A stretch of DNA of 64,000 nt, taken from contig ONJX01000025.1 in assembly GCA_900318255.1 (NCBI GenBank), forward strand, positions 1-64,000, in the 5' to 3' direction. Positions 1-9,500 of the stretch are shown here, one piece after another (positions within the stretch are counted from its first letter, which is position 1; each line of letters begins with the position of its first letter). The translations under genes were made by a program, and so were the position numbers. This DNA is from an uncultured Prevotellaceae bacterium. Lineage in GTDB: Bacteria > Bacteroidota > Bacteroidia > Bacteroidales > Muribaculaceae. Under the pieces are notes generated by a model. It saw only the letters and a list, made by a program, of their open reading frames with translations, was not told where the DNA came from and did no database searches.

Positions 1-98
1 AAATTAAACCGCCGTATGCCGAACGGCACGTACGGTGGTGTGAGAGGAAAGGAAACGAAAGTAGGTCAGAAAACTTTCGTTTCCCGACCTACTCGATT
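1..98 (+). mobile_element. Group II intron, 3' end (domains V and VI)
   Basis: Seen: positions 8-39 form a short hairpin with the arrangement CCGCCGTA ... TACGGTGG, typical of the catalytic domain V of bacterial group II introns, followed by GTGTGAGAGG and then a second hairpin (arms 51-61 and 74-84, GGAAACGAAAG/CTTTCGTTTCC) as expected for domain VI. The stretch ends with CCTACTCGATT near 98, like known intron 3' ends. The ribozyme 5' part and any reverse transcriptase/maturase would lie before the window. It could also be a truncated relic. The following 99-239 is AT-rich and noncoding, with a small inverted repeat (112-120 with 176-184). Confidence 0.65.
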
Positions 99-239
99 GA
101 TATTTAGACCTAACCACTAAATCTCACTAATTTCCTCAAAAAACTGTACGTGGATTTGGTGAAAATACGTGTTAATTAGTGGTTTTGGGGGTAATATCGA
201 GTCAATGATTGTTGCACAAATATGTTTTATGAAAATGGG

Positions 240-2717
240 TTATTCCAGGTTGACGACAGTGATGCCGGCGCCGCCTAGCTGCACATGCTCGTCGTGGTAG
301 TTGCGCACGCCCGGCACGGTGTTGAGATATTGCCTAATGGCTTCGCGCAGAGCCCCAGTGCCGGTGCCGTGCAGGATGCGCAGCGTCTTGTAAGAGAACT
401 GGATGGCGTCGTCGAGGAAATAGGTGACAGCTTGGATGGCCTCGTCGGCCCGCATGCCTCGCACGTCGATGTCGGGCTTAAACTGGAGCTGGCGTGCTCT
501 GATGTCGTCGGCAGTAGATTTTGTGATCGATGGCTTCTCATGCACTTGGCTCTTGCGCAGTGTTCTTTCAAGTCGTGATGTCTGCACACGTGTCTTGAGG
601 CTGCCGAACGTGACCACGGCATATTTCTCGTCAATGCTGATGACAGTGCCCACAGTGGAGGTTCCGCTGCCCTTGAGCAGCACGTTGTCGCCGGGCATGA
701 GTGGGCGCTCGGTGTCATCTTTCTTGATGATGTGTTTCTTTTTAGCTTTATCGTTCTTGGTTGGAGAAGTGCCAATGGCGCGCAAAGGCTTTATTTCCTT
801 GATGGTGTGCTGCTCGTCATCCTCCTGGGCAAGACGTCGCTTGAAGTCCTCGAGCTGATTGCGCATGAGCCGCGTCTTTTCCTTTTCGGCTTCGGCCTCC
901 TTGATGCCCTTGATTGTGAGCTCCACTTGCGCGTTGCTCCGGGCTATGATGTCGAGAGCCTCGCCTCTTGCTTCTTTCAGGATGGCTTTGTACTCCTGGT
1001 TGAGTTTCTCGAGTCGCTCGTTATATTGCTCGGCTATGGCGTTGAGCTTCTTCTCCTTCTGATGGATGTCGTAGCGCTTGTTCTCCCAGTACTTGCGGTC
1101 GCGCACTATGTCGAGCAGGTATTTATCCATGTTGATATAGTCGCTTCCCACTATCTCGCTGGCCTTGTCGATTACCTCCCTAGGTATTCCGGTCTTGCGG
1201 GCAATCTCTATGGCAAAAGAGCTGCCAGGGTAGCCTATAGAGAGCTGGAAAAGAGGTTTCATCTGCTGGCGGTCGTAGAGCATGGCGCCATTGACGATGC
1301 CCTGTGTCTCGTCGGCAAAATGCTTGAGGTTCTGGTAGTGGGTGGTTATCACGCCCATGATGCGGTTTTTGTTGAGCTGGTCGAGGATGGCTTGCGCAAT
1401 GGCGCCACCTATCTGTGGCTCGGTGCCGCTGCCAAACTCGTCGATAAGCACCAGCGAGCGCTTGTCGCCGCGCACAAGAAACGTCTTCATGTTTTGAAGA
1501 TGGCTGCTATAGGTGCTCAAGTCGTCCTCGATGCTCTGCTGGTCGCCAATGTCGATGAAGATGCTGCTGAACATGCCCATGTGTGAGTTGTAATACACGG
1601 TGGGCAGCACTCCGCATTGCATCATGTATTGCACCACTCCAACGGTCTTGAGACACACCGACTTGCCTCCGGCATTAGGTCCTGAGATGAGCAAGATGCG
1701 CTGCTCGCGGTTGAGCTCTATGTTGAGCGGCACTACTTCCTTGCCTTGCTCACGCAGCGACAGCAGCAGGGACGGGTGTACGGCATGATAGAGCTCGATG
1801 TGCGGCTCTTTTTCAACGTGAGGCAGTTGGGCATCAACATCGTGTGCAAACACGGCTTTTGCCCTAATGAAGTCAAATATTCCGAGCACTCGATAAGTGT
1901 CGATCAACTCATTGGCATGGGGTCTAATCATGTCGGTCACCTCGGTGAGGATGCGCACTATCTCTCGCTTAACCTCGCCCTCGGCCTCACGGATGCGGTT
2001 GTTGGCCTCTACCACTTCTTCGGGTTCGATAAAGACGGTGCGTCCGCTGGCACTCTCGTCGTGCACGATGCCTCGCAGCTTGCGCTTGTGCATTGGCGAA
2101 ACTGGTATTACTAGACGTCCGTCGCGCATGCTGGGAGTGGTGTCTTTGTCAAGGTATCCGGCTTCGCGACCAGCGTTGATGACCTTGCGCAGCAAGCCGT
2201 TGATGCTTGCGGTGGCACTGGCTATGGCACGCCGCAGCTCTTGCAGCAATGGCGAGGCGTTGTCCTTGATGTTTCCGTTTTTGTCGAGGATGCGTGAGAT
2301 TTCCATCACAATGAATGGGAACGCTTGCATTGTCTTTGCTAGATGTGCCAGGTTGGGGTAGGGGTGAGAGCCATCATCGCCGGAGCGGTCGAAGAATCGC
2401 CCTATCTCGCCCACAGTGGTTAGTGAGCGTTGCAGGTTGAAAAGATTCTCGGCGCTCAGGTGGCTACCCGGTGCAGCGATAGTTTTGAGCGGGCTGCGCA
2501 AGTCAAAGAAGTGGTTGAGCGGGAATTCCCGCTTCGATTGCAGAATAGCGAGAAATTCATTGGTCTGGTTGAGCCACAGAGTCACTTCTTGCAGATTGGA
2601 GGAGAATCGCATTTGCTCACAGCAGTCTTTCCCCATAGTGCTTATGCACCTGGAGTTTATCTCTTTGCGAATTGTTGTGAACCCAATTTTTGCCTCAAAG
2701 TTGCTCGGGTAGATCAT
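240..2717 (-). CDS. mutS2: MutS2 family ATPase / Smr-domain endonuclease
   Basis: An 825-residue MutS2, the MutS paralogue without a mismatch-recognition domain. The family acts on recombination intermediates and, in Firmicutes, on collided ribosomes (RqcU). The MutS core and clamp occupy about residues 1-340. The Walker A motif GPNAGGKS is at 346-353, Walker B LVLIDE at 422-427 and a helical linker runs from about 530 to 650. A C-terminal Smr domain from about 749 to the end contains HGTGTG at 783-788. Full length for the family. The start codon at 2717 directly abuts a 49-bp tandem repeat array that separates it from tpiA upstream, so any own promoter lies within or beyond the array, or the gene is read from the tpiA operon. 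Confidence 0.95.
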   Translation of the reverse strand: MIYPSNFEAKIGFTTIRKEINSRCISTMGKDCCEQMRFSSNLQEVTLWLNQTNEFLAILQSKREFPLNHFFDLRSPLKTIAAPGSHLSAENLFNLQRSLTTVGEIGRFFDRSGDDGSHPYPNLAHLAKTMQAFPFIVMEISRILDKNGNIKDNASPLLQELRRAIASATASINGLLRKVINAGREAGYLDKDTTPSMRDGRLVIPVSPMHKRKLRGIVHDESASGRTVFIEPEEVVEANNRIREAEGEVKREIVRILTEVTDMIRPHANELIDTYRVLGIFDFIRAKAVFAHDVDAQLPHVEKEPHIELYHAVHPSLLLSLREQGKEVVPLNIELNREQRILLISGPNAGGKSVCLKTVGVVQYMMQCGVLPTVYYNSHMGMFSSIFIDIGDQQSIEDDLSTYSSHLQNMKTFLVRGDKRSLVLIDEFGSGTEPQIGGAIAQAILDQLNKNRIMGVITTHYQNLKHFADETQGIVNGAMLYDRQQMKPLFQLSIGYPGSSFAIEIARKTGIPREVIDKASEIVGSDYINMDKYLLDIVRDRKYWENKRYDIHQKEKKLNAIAEQYNERLEKLNQEYKAILKEARGEALDIIARSNAQVELTIKGIKEAEAEKEKTRLMRNQLEDFKRRLAQEDDEQHTIKEIKPLRAIGTSPTKNDKAKKKHIIKKDDTERPLMPGDNVLLKGSGTSTVGTVISIDEKYAVVTFGSLKTRVQTSRLERTLRKSQVHEKPSITKSTADDIRARQLQFKPDIDVRGMRADEAIQAVTYFLDDAIQFSYKTLRILHGTGTGALREAIRQYLNTVPGVRNYHDEHVQLGGAGITVVNLE

Positions 2718-2720
2718 TAT

Positions 2721-2916
2721 AAGTGTAAAGAGTTAAGTGTTAAATGTTAAGTAGGGACAAGGCGTGCCTAAGTGTAAAGAGTTAAGTGTTAAATGTTAAG
2801 TAGGGACAAGGCGTGCCTAAGTGTAAAGAGTTAAGTGTTAAATGCTAAGTAGGGACAAGGCGTGCCTAAGTGTAAAGAGTTAAGTGTTAAATGTTAAGTA
2901 GGGACAAGGCGTGCCT
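2721..2916. repeat. Four tandem copies of a 49-bp unit
   Basis: The unit begins AAGTGTAAAGAGTTAAGTG and ends GGACAAGGCGTGCCT. Copies start at 2721, 2770, 2819 and 2868, an exact 49-bp period. The third copy differs by one base (ATGCTAAG for ATGTTAAG). The flank 2917-2986 continues with degenerate related words (GACGAGGCGTGCCTTGTCC). A related single copy in inverted orientation sits at about 34586-34646. Confidence 0.95.
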
Positions 2917-2986
2917 AGTCCGTTTTGTGGAGACGAGGCGTGCCTTGTCCGCTTGTCATCTTGTCCTTTCGTCTCTTGTTCTCTTA

Positions 2987-3745
2987 TTAGAACGCTGTGA
3001 CGATGCCCATGAAGTCGGCTGCTTTCAATGAAGCTCCACCTATGAGGCCGCCGTCGATGTCGGGTTTAGCGAAAAGCTCGGGGGCGTTGCTAGGCTTGCA
3101 GCTGCCGCCATAAAGGATGGTGGTGTCGTCGGCAAGTTGCTTTCCATATTTGTCGGCAATAAGTCCACGAATGAAGGCGTGTACCTCCTCGGCTTGGTCG
3201 CTGGTAGCGGTTTTGCCAGTGCCAATGGCCCAGATGGGCTCGTAAGCGATGGTGATGCTTGCCCATTGGTCGGCAGTGAGGTGGAACAGCGACTCGCTGA
3301 TCTCGGCTTTGATCACGTCCTCCACCTTGCCAGCCTCTCTTTCCTCGAGGCTCTCGCCGCAGCAGAATATCACTTTCAGTCCAGCCTCCAGAGCCAGGTC
3401 AACCTTAGTCTTGAGCATTTCGTTGCTCTCGTTGTAGTAGCCACGCCGCTCGCTGTGACCAAGTATCACATAGTTGGCGCCAGTAGAAGCCACCATTGGT
3501 GCCGACACTTCGCCGGTATAGGCTCCGCTGTTGTGGTCGGCGCAATTCTCGGCAGCCAGTCCCACCTTGTTGATGTCGATAACCTGTGCTACTGCTGTCA
3601 GGTGCGTGAAAGGCACGCCAATCACCACGTCACACTTGAGGTCGCTGGCAGCTGCCACAGCCTCGTTAACTGCTTTAGCAAGTTCTACACCTTCGGGCAC
3701 TGTGGTGTTCATTTTCCAGTTGCCCGCAACAATGTTTTTTCTCAT
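2987..3745 (-). CDS. tpiA: Triosephosphate isomerase
   Basis: A 252-residue glycolytic enzyme interconverting dihydroxyacetone phosphate and glyceraldehyde 3-phosphate in the cytosol. The TIM-barrel hallmarks are all present: GNWKMN with the catalytic Lys11, LGHSERR with His97, the [11 protein letters not shown] motif with catalytic Glu169, and the phosphate-binding GGS and GG(L)IGG turns near the C-terminus. Usual length. It is the last gene of a three-gene run DUF1599 - DoxX - tpiA on the minus strand; the gap to the DoxX gene is 73 bp, which suggests co-transcription. The same arrangement is common in Bacteroidetes. Confidence 0.97.
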   Translation of the reverse strand: MRKNIVAGNWKMNTTVPEGVELAKAVNEAVAAASDLKCDVVIGVPFTHLTAVAQVIDINKVGLAAENCADHNSGAYTGEVSAPMVASTGANYVILGHSERRGYYNESNEMLKTKVDLALEAGLKVIFCCGESLEEREAGKVEDVIKAEISESLFHLTADQWASITIAYEPIWAIGTGKTATSDQAEEVHAFIRGLIADKYGKQLADDTTILYGGSCKPSNAPELFAKPDIDGGLIGGASLKAADFMGIVTAF

Positions 3746-3818
3746 TTTTTTTTAAAAGTTAGGAGTTATTATAAACGTTACACTTGATTGTCAAGAATTG
3801 ATAGAAACTGTTTAATCT

Positions 3819-5129
3819 TCACTTTTCGGCCTGTGTCCTTCTCACCTTTTTTATGATGAAGCTTATTACCGGGTAGATGCGATTGATGAGCAACAGGGCA
3901 ATCATCAGCATCAAGTATGGCGACAGCAGGGCCCATAATGTCTTCTGTGGTGAGAAGTCGTCGCTTAACTGCGCCATGGGCATGTCCTCTTTTAATAGCC
4001 TGTCGGTCTTCAGGGAGCTGAGGGTGCGTTTCCACATTATTATCCCGTGCTCCACATAGACTACTGCCGGGTTGCCTCGGGCTAGCATCTTTATCTCGCT
4101 GTCATCGCCACTGTAGATGGCATATTCTGGCGAGGTGAGGTCTCTCCATTGCTCCACTTCTTGATAAAGTGCAGGTGTGATTACGCACAACTGTGCACCC
4201 TTCTCGCCACAGGCCTTGGCCAGGTCGTTGAGAGAGAACGCCCAGGCTTTGTTCACTCGCTGCAAGTCGGGCATGAGCACTAGCATCTGATTGCTGGTGG
4301 TGTCGATTACCTCTTCGGTGACGTCGGTGCCTTCGTCATAGATGCTGAATGTTGCCATCTCGGCCTTTTGTGCAGGCGTCAAGTCGGGGGTTAACTTTTT
4401 GCGTTCCACAAACTGCCAGCCGTCTTCCTCGTCGGGGATGCTGTCAACGCTAAACTCCTTTTTCACGCCGTCTTTTTCATAGACAAACGCAAAATCGTCT
4501 TCTCCTGCGGGTGAGAGCGCTGAGGCGATTTTCGTGCCCACTTTGAAGGGCCTGAAGTCGAGCAGAGGCTGCGTGCTGTAGCTCATATAGGCAATAGAGA
4601 GGCCCAAGATAAATGTGAGCAGCATCACAACCCACTGTATGGCTGGGCCATATAGTGATGGCACCGACTTGTTGTGGAAGAGCAGATATAGGATGGCGGC
4701 GGCCAGGGCCACGTTTTTCCAGAACGTCTGCCAGTTAGTTAGCTTCACCGCGTCGCCAAAGCATCCGCAGTCGGGCACGGCATTGGTCCTGGCAAGGAAC
4801 CAGGTGAGGGGCAGCATCACCCCCATGAACGCCATTGCCGCCAATAGCGAGCCATAACGCAGGCATCCAGTGAGAATCATCACTCCCAGCACCAGTTCCA
4901 GGACTGGGAGAGCAAAGGCGAGCACCACCTCACTGCCTGCAAGTGCATTAAGTTCCAAAGCGGCGATGTAGTCGTGAAATTTATACACGCTGCCCATGGG
5001 GTCAACACACTTCACAAATCCCGAGAAGATGAATGTTCCTCCCACAAGCAGCCTTAGCAAGATGATTACAACCTTGTTGATGGGATTGTCAGATATGCGT
5101 TCGTTAAGTCGTGAAAATCCTTCAAGCAT
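3819..5129 (-). CDS. DoxX/MauE-like membrane protein (BT_3928-type)
   Basis: A 436-residue inner-membrane protein. Residues about 20-175 hold several hydrophobic helices of the DoxX/MauE fold with the conserved CGCFGDA motif in a loop around residue 120. A further helix lies near 165-185. The middle part (about 200-400) is hydrophilic and probably extracytoplasmic, and another helix sits near 405-425. MauE-type proteins are linked to thiol-disulfide chemistry, but no function is proved for this Bacteroidetes family. It lies between DUF1599 (116 bp upstream, filled with repeat words) and tpiA (73 bp downstream), a conserved neighbourhood. Confidence 0.8.
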   Translation of the reverse strand: MLEGFSRLNERISDNPINKVVIILLRLLVGGTFIFSGFVKCVDPMGSVYKFHDYIAALELNALAGSEVVLAFALPVLELVLGVMILTGCLRYGSLLAAMAFMGVMLPLTWFLARTNAVPDCGCFGDAVKLTNWQTFWKNVALAAAILYLLFHNKSVPSLYGPAIQWVVMLLTFILGLSIAYMSYSTQPLLDFRPFKVGTKIASALSPAGEDDFAFVYEKDGVKKEFSVDSIPDEEDGWQFVERKKLTPDLTPAQKAEMATFSIYDEGTDVTEEVIDTTSNQMLVLMPDLQRVNKAWAFSLNDLAKACGEKGAQLCVITPALYQEVEQWRDLTSPEYAIYSGDDSEIKMLARGNPAVVYVEHGIIMWKRTLSSLKTDRLLKEDMPMAQLSDDFSPQKTLWALLSPYLMLMIALLLINRIYPVISFIIKKVRRTQAEK

Positions 5130-5245
5130 GAGGGTTATTTAAGTGTTAAGTGTTTAGTGGAACGAATGAAGTAGGAAGTAAGAAGTATGAAGCGCTACGG
5201 CTACCACTGCCTTGTCAGCTTGTCCCTTGTCAGTTAGCCAGCTAG

Positions 5246-5791
5246 TCAGCTTGTTTGCTCATTGTGCTTGATGAGTGCAAACACGGCATAGTTGATGATG
5301 TCTTGCAGGTTAGCGTCGATGCCCTCGCTCACTAGAGTCTTGCCGCCATGGTTCTCTATCTGCTTGATGCGTTGCAGCTTGGAGAGTATCATGTCGGTGT
5401 AGCTTTCCATGCGCATCATGCGCCAAGCCTCGCCATAGTCGGTGTTCTTGGCTATCATCAAGTTCTTGGTTTGGGCAGTGATGCGGTCATAGAGCAGTGT
5501 CGCTTGCTCCTGTGTCATATCTACCTCCTCGCCGTAGCCTCTCTCGAGCTGGATAAGCTCCATGATGCCATAGTTGATAATGCCCACGTACTCGGGCCAG
5601 ATGTCTTCGCCCACTCTCGACTCTCCGTTAATCTCGATAGTGCGAATGCGCCTGGCCTTGATAAGAATTTGGTCGGTGAGAGTTTGGGGCCTGAGAATGC
5701 GCCAGTTTGGGCCGTAGTCCCCCATCTTGGAGACGAACATCTGGCGGCATTGTGCCATCACTTCGTCATATTGTTTGTTAGTATCGGGCAT
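5246..5791 (-). CDS. DUF1599 (Nmad1-type) protein, tandem domains
   Basis: A 181-residue soluble protein made of two copies of the DUF1599 domain (about residues 8-85 and 98-178). Each copy repeats the pattern K..DYG..WR(I/M)(L/M)R, then a short helix with K..RI..IE, then a DIINY/GIINY segment. The family is also called nucleotide modification associated domain 1; its biochemical role is not settled. First gene of the run with DoxX and tpiA. A TATCTTTG -7 box at 5814-5821, about 23 bp before the start codon, fits a promoter for this run. Confidence 0.85.
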   Translation of the reverse strand: MPDTNKQYDEVMAQCRQMFVSKMGDYGPNWRILRPQTLTDQILIKARRIRTIEINGESRVGEDIWPEYVGIINYGIMELIQLERGYGEEVDMTQEQATLLYDRITAQTKNLMIAKNTDYGEAWRMMRMESYTDMILSKLQRIKQIENHGGKTLVSEGIDANLQDIINYAVFALIKHNEQTS

Positions 5792-5813
5792 AACAGTTTC
5801 GATTTAGTTTGTG

Positions 5814-5821
5814 CAAAGATA
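5814..5821 (-). promoter_or_regulatory. Bacteroidetes -7 box for DUF1599-DoxX-tpiA
   Basis: Read on the minus strand this is TATCTTTG, an exact match to TAnnTTTG, 22 bp upstream of the start codon. No clear TTG -33 element is visible. Confidence 0.55.
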
Positions 5822-5843
5822 CAGCTATTTTTTTAAAAAGTGA

Positions 5844-5863
5844 CTGCCGCAGGCAGTTTTTTT
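5844..5863. terminator. Short hairpin with T-tract
   Basis: CTGCC-gca-GGCAG (5844-5856) is followed on the plus strand by seven T. On the minus strand the hairpin is followed by CACTTTTTAAAAAAA. It lies between the AraC remnant and the DUF1599 promoter, so it would stop minus-strand readthrough from the remnant. Confidence 0.5.
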
Positions 5864-5987
5864 ATATGGATCGGAGCAACATCAAGCACCAGCTCACTGT
5901 TTCAGGGGACATAATGCGTCGGGCACTGCTGTATAACTCCCTCGTGCCAGTTATCGTTTAGGTTCAGTTGTTGTGGCTGATTGGTTT

Positions 5988-6440
5988 TTATTTGTCATTG
6001 AGTGTTTTAGCAAATTGTGATGGCGTGATGTGGAAGTGCTTTTTAAACATCCTTGAGAAGTGCTGCGGATACTCAAACCCCAGGTTGAAAGCTGCTTGGG
6101 CGATGCTGTTCCCGCTCATTAATAGATCCTTGGCCCTTTTCATGACAAATCGCCTGATTGCGGTGGTGGCATTGTCGCCAGTGATTTGCCTCATCAGGTC
6201 GCTGAAGTAGTTGGGCGAGAGGCACAGTTCCTGTGCGCAATATTTCACGGAGGGGAGGCCGCGGGTCAGGTGCAGGTTGTCGTCGTAGTAGTGATGCATC
6301 AGCTTCTCAAACCTGGCGAGGATGTCATTACCATTGCTTGACTGGGTGGACAGCTGCTCGCTGTAGAATCTCGCCACATGTTCGAGAAACAGCTCCACAT
6401 AAGTTGCGATGATGCGGTTAGAGTGCCGGTCGTGGTCGCC
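5988..6440 (-). pseudogene. AraC-family regulator, C-terminal remnant
   Basis: The open frame from a GTG at 6398 encodes 136 residues containing a complete AraC-type double helix-turn-helix domain (about residues 30-130, with LCLSPNYFSDLMR in the first HTH and LGFEYPQHFSRMFKKHF in the second). In-frame sequence continues upstream to a TAG at 6441-6443 and gives another 14 residues that still resemble the linker helix before an AraC HTH domain. The usual N-terminal sensing domain (about 150-180 residues) is missing and the upstream 6444-6596 has no matching frame. I read it as a decapitated gene; a short translated regulator cannot be excluded. Confidence 0.7.
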
Positions 6441-6526
6441 CTAGTAACCGATAATTGTTTTATTGCTCTAGCTCCTTAGCTACTTCTAAAAGCAATATTT
6501 CTTCATTCCTGATTGGAGCTGAAACG

Positions 6527-6565
6527 ACAAGAGTTGCGACATCGCTGTGATGCCGCAACTCTTGT
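6527..6565 (-). terminator. Long hairpin after nifJ
   Basis: Twelve-bp arms ACAAGAGTTGCG (6527-6538) and CGCAACTCTTGT (6554-6565) with a further inner pairing CATC/GATG. It starts 32 bp after the nifJ stop codon. The downstream T-tract on the minus strand is weak. Confidence 0.65.
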
Positions 6566-6596
6566 TATGGTGATTGAGTGCAATAATCAATCGATA

Positions 6597-9500
6597 TTAC
6601 TCTTCGGGCTCAACACCCCACTGCTGGCGTGCCAGGCGGCGGTAGTTGTTGTAGCGCCATTGAGCGTTCTCCTTGGCGGCGGCAAAGAGCTGCTCGGCCT
6701 CCTCGGGGTACTGCTTCATTACCGATGCATAGCGCACCTCGCCCTTGAGGAAGTTCTCGAAGTTATCCCAGTTGGGTTCCTTGCTGTCGAGAGTGAATGG
6801 GTTCTTGCCCTCTTTCTCAAGCTCGGGGTTGTAGCGCCACAGGTGCCAGTATCCACATTCAACGGCCTTGGCCTCCTCGGCTTGCGACTTACCCATGCCC
6901 ACCTTGAGGCCATGGTTGATACATGGTGCGTAGGCGATGATGATAGATGGTCCGTCGTAGGCCTCGGCCTCGCGGAATGCCTTGAGACACTGTGCGTCGC
7001 TGGCGCCCATAGCCACCTGAGCCACATATACGTAGCCATAGGTCGATGCAATGAGACCCAAGTCTTTCTTGCGGATGCGCTTGCCAGCAGCGGCAAACTT
7101 AGCGATGGCACCCAGTGGAGTAGCCTTCGAAGCCTGGCCACCAGTGTTAGAATATACCTCGGTGTCGATAACGAGGATGTTGACGTTCTTGCCACTGGCA
7201 ATTACATGGTCGAGACCACCGAAGCCAATGTCGTAGCTTGCACCATCGCCACCGATGATCCATTGCGAGCGCTTAACGAGATATTGACCCAGGCTCTTGA
7301 CCTTCTTGTCGCACTCGTTGTCGCTGTTCTCGATAGCGGCCATAATCTTGTCGCTGAGCTCGCGGCTGCGGTCACCATCGTTCTTGTTGTCGAGCCACTC
7401 TTGGTAAAGAGCTTTGACATCGGCACTCACGCTCTCGCAAGCGATGGCGTCCTGCACAAAACCAGTGACGCGGTCGCGCATCTTCTCGTCGGCGATAGTC
7501 ATGCCGAGACCAAACTCGCAGAAGTCCTCAAAGAGTGAGTTGGCCCAAGCAGGACCATGACCCTTCTCGTTAGTGGTGTAAGGAGTGGAAGGAACCGAAG
7601 CCGAGTAAATCGAGCTACAGCCAGTGGCGTTAGCAACCATCTCGCGGTCGCCAAAGAGTTGAGAGATGAGCTTCACGTAAGGTGTCTCACCGCAACCAGA
7701 GCAAGCACCGCTGAACTCAAAGAGTGGAGTGGCGAACTGTGAGTTCTTAACATTGCTCTTGATGTCAACGAGCTCTTGCTTGGTCTTGACGCTGGCAACG
7801 CAGTAGTCCCAGAGCTTCTGGTTCTCAACTTGCTCCTCAAGCGCAACCATAGTGAGAGCCTTCTCACCCTTCTTGCCAGGACAAACGTCGGCGCAGTTGC
7901 CGCAACCCAAGCAGTCCATCACGTCAACAGCCTGAACGAACTTCAAGCCAGCGAGAGTCTTGCCCATTGCTGGGAGCTTGTCGGCCTCGGCAAATGGAGA
8001 AGCGGCAGCCTCCTCCTCGTTCATGAGGAATGGACGGATAGCAGCGTGAGGACAAACGAGAGCACACTTGTTACATTGGATACAGTTAGCAGCGTTCCAA
8101 ACGGGAACGAATGTTGCCACACCACGTTTCTCATAAGCGGCAGTGCCGGCGTCCCAAGTGCCATCCTCGCGACCACGGAATGCCGAAACAGGCAGAAGGT
8201 CACCATTCTGAGCGTTGATGGGACGAACTACCTCGTTGATGAAAGCGGGAGCCTTGTCGTCGAAGTCGTTTTCTACAGCGAGGTTGCTCCACTCTGGGTC
8301 AACAGCGAGTTGCTTATACTCGCTGCCACGGTCAACAGCCTGATAGTTCTTGTTCACTACATCTTCGCCCTTGCGGCCATAAGACTTCACGATGAACTTC
8401 TTCATCTGCTCAACGGCGAGCTCAACAGGAATAACGCCGGTGATGCGGAAGAATGCACTCTGGAGGATAGTGTTGGTGCGGTTGCCCAAGCCTATCTCCT
8501 GTGCAATCTTGGTGGCGTTGATATAGTAAACGGTGATATTGTTGTCGGCAAAATATTTCTTTACCTTGTTGGGCAGATTCTTGGCAAGCTCATCGCCCTC
8601 CCACACGGTGTTGAGCAGGAAGGTGCCGTTCTTCTGGAGGCCACGGGTCACATCATACATGTGCAGATAGGCCTGAACGTGGCAAGCAACAAAGTTAGGA
8701 GTTGTTACGAGATAGGTTGAACGGATGGGCTGGTCGCCAAAGCGCAGGTGCGAGCAGGTGAAGCCGCCCGACTTCTTGGAGTCGTAAGAGAAATAAGCCT
8801 GGCAATGCTTGTCGGTGTTGTCACCGATGATCTTAACCGAGTTCTTGTTGGCACCTACAGTACCATCAGCACCTAAGCCGTAGAACTTAGCCTGGAAGAG
8901 ACCTTCACCACCAAGGGCGATTTCCTCTTTCTGAGGCAGCGATGCAAATGTCACATCATCCTCGATGCCAATAGTGAACTGGTTCTTGGGCATTGGCAAT
9001 GAAAGGTTCTCATAAACTGCGAGAATCTGAGCAGGAGTAGTGTCTTTAGAGCCAAGACCATAACGACCGCCAACGATCAATGGGGCATTCTCGGCACCAT
9101 AGAAGCAGTCCTTAACGTCGAGATACAGAGGCTCGCCCACAGCGCCAGGCTCCTTAGTGCGGTCGAGCACAGCGATGCGCTTAGCGGTGCTAGGCACGGC
9201 AGCGAGGAAGTGCTTGGCCGAGAATGGACGGTAGAGGTGAACAGCCACGAGACCCACCTTCTCGCCTTGCTCGGTGAGGTGGTCGATAGTCTCACGGATA
9301 GCCTCGGTAACCGAGCCCATAGCGATGATCACGCGGTCGGCATCCTTAGCACCATAGTAGTCAAAAAGGCCATATTTGCGTCCAGTGAGGTCGCTAATCT
9401 TGTTCATGTAGTCCTCTACGATGGCAGGAACGGCAGTGTAGTAGTCGTTGCACGACTCACGATGCTGGAAGAACACGTCGGGGTTCTCGGCAGTACCGCG

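Noticed and set aside
732..1586. Plus-strand frames of 100-340 codons opposite mutS2, nifJ, fusA2 and ettA
   Set aside because: They are antisense shadows of strongly conserved genes, without recognisable domains or start signals.
2721..2916. CRISPR array
   Set aside because: Units are directly adjacent without unique spacers and no cas genes are present. The same holds for the 9-bp arrays.
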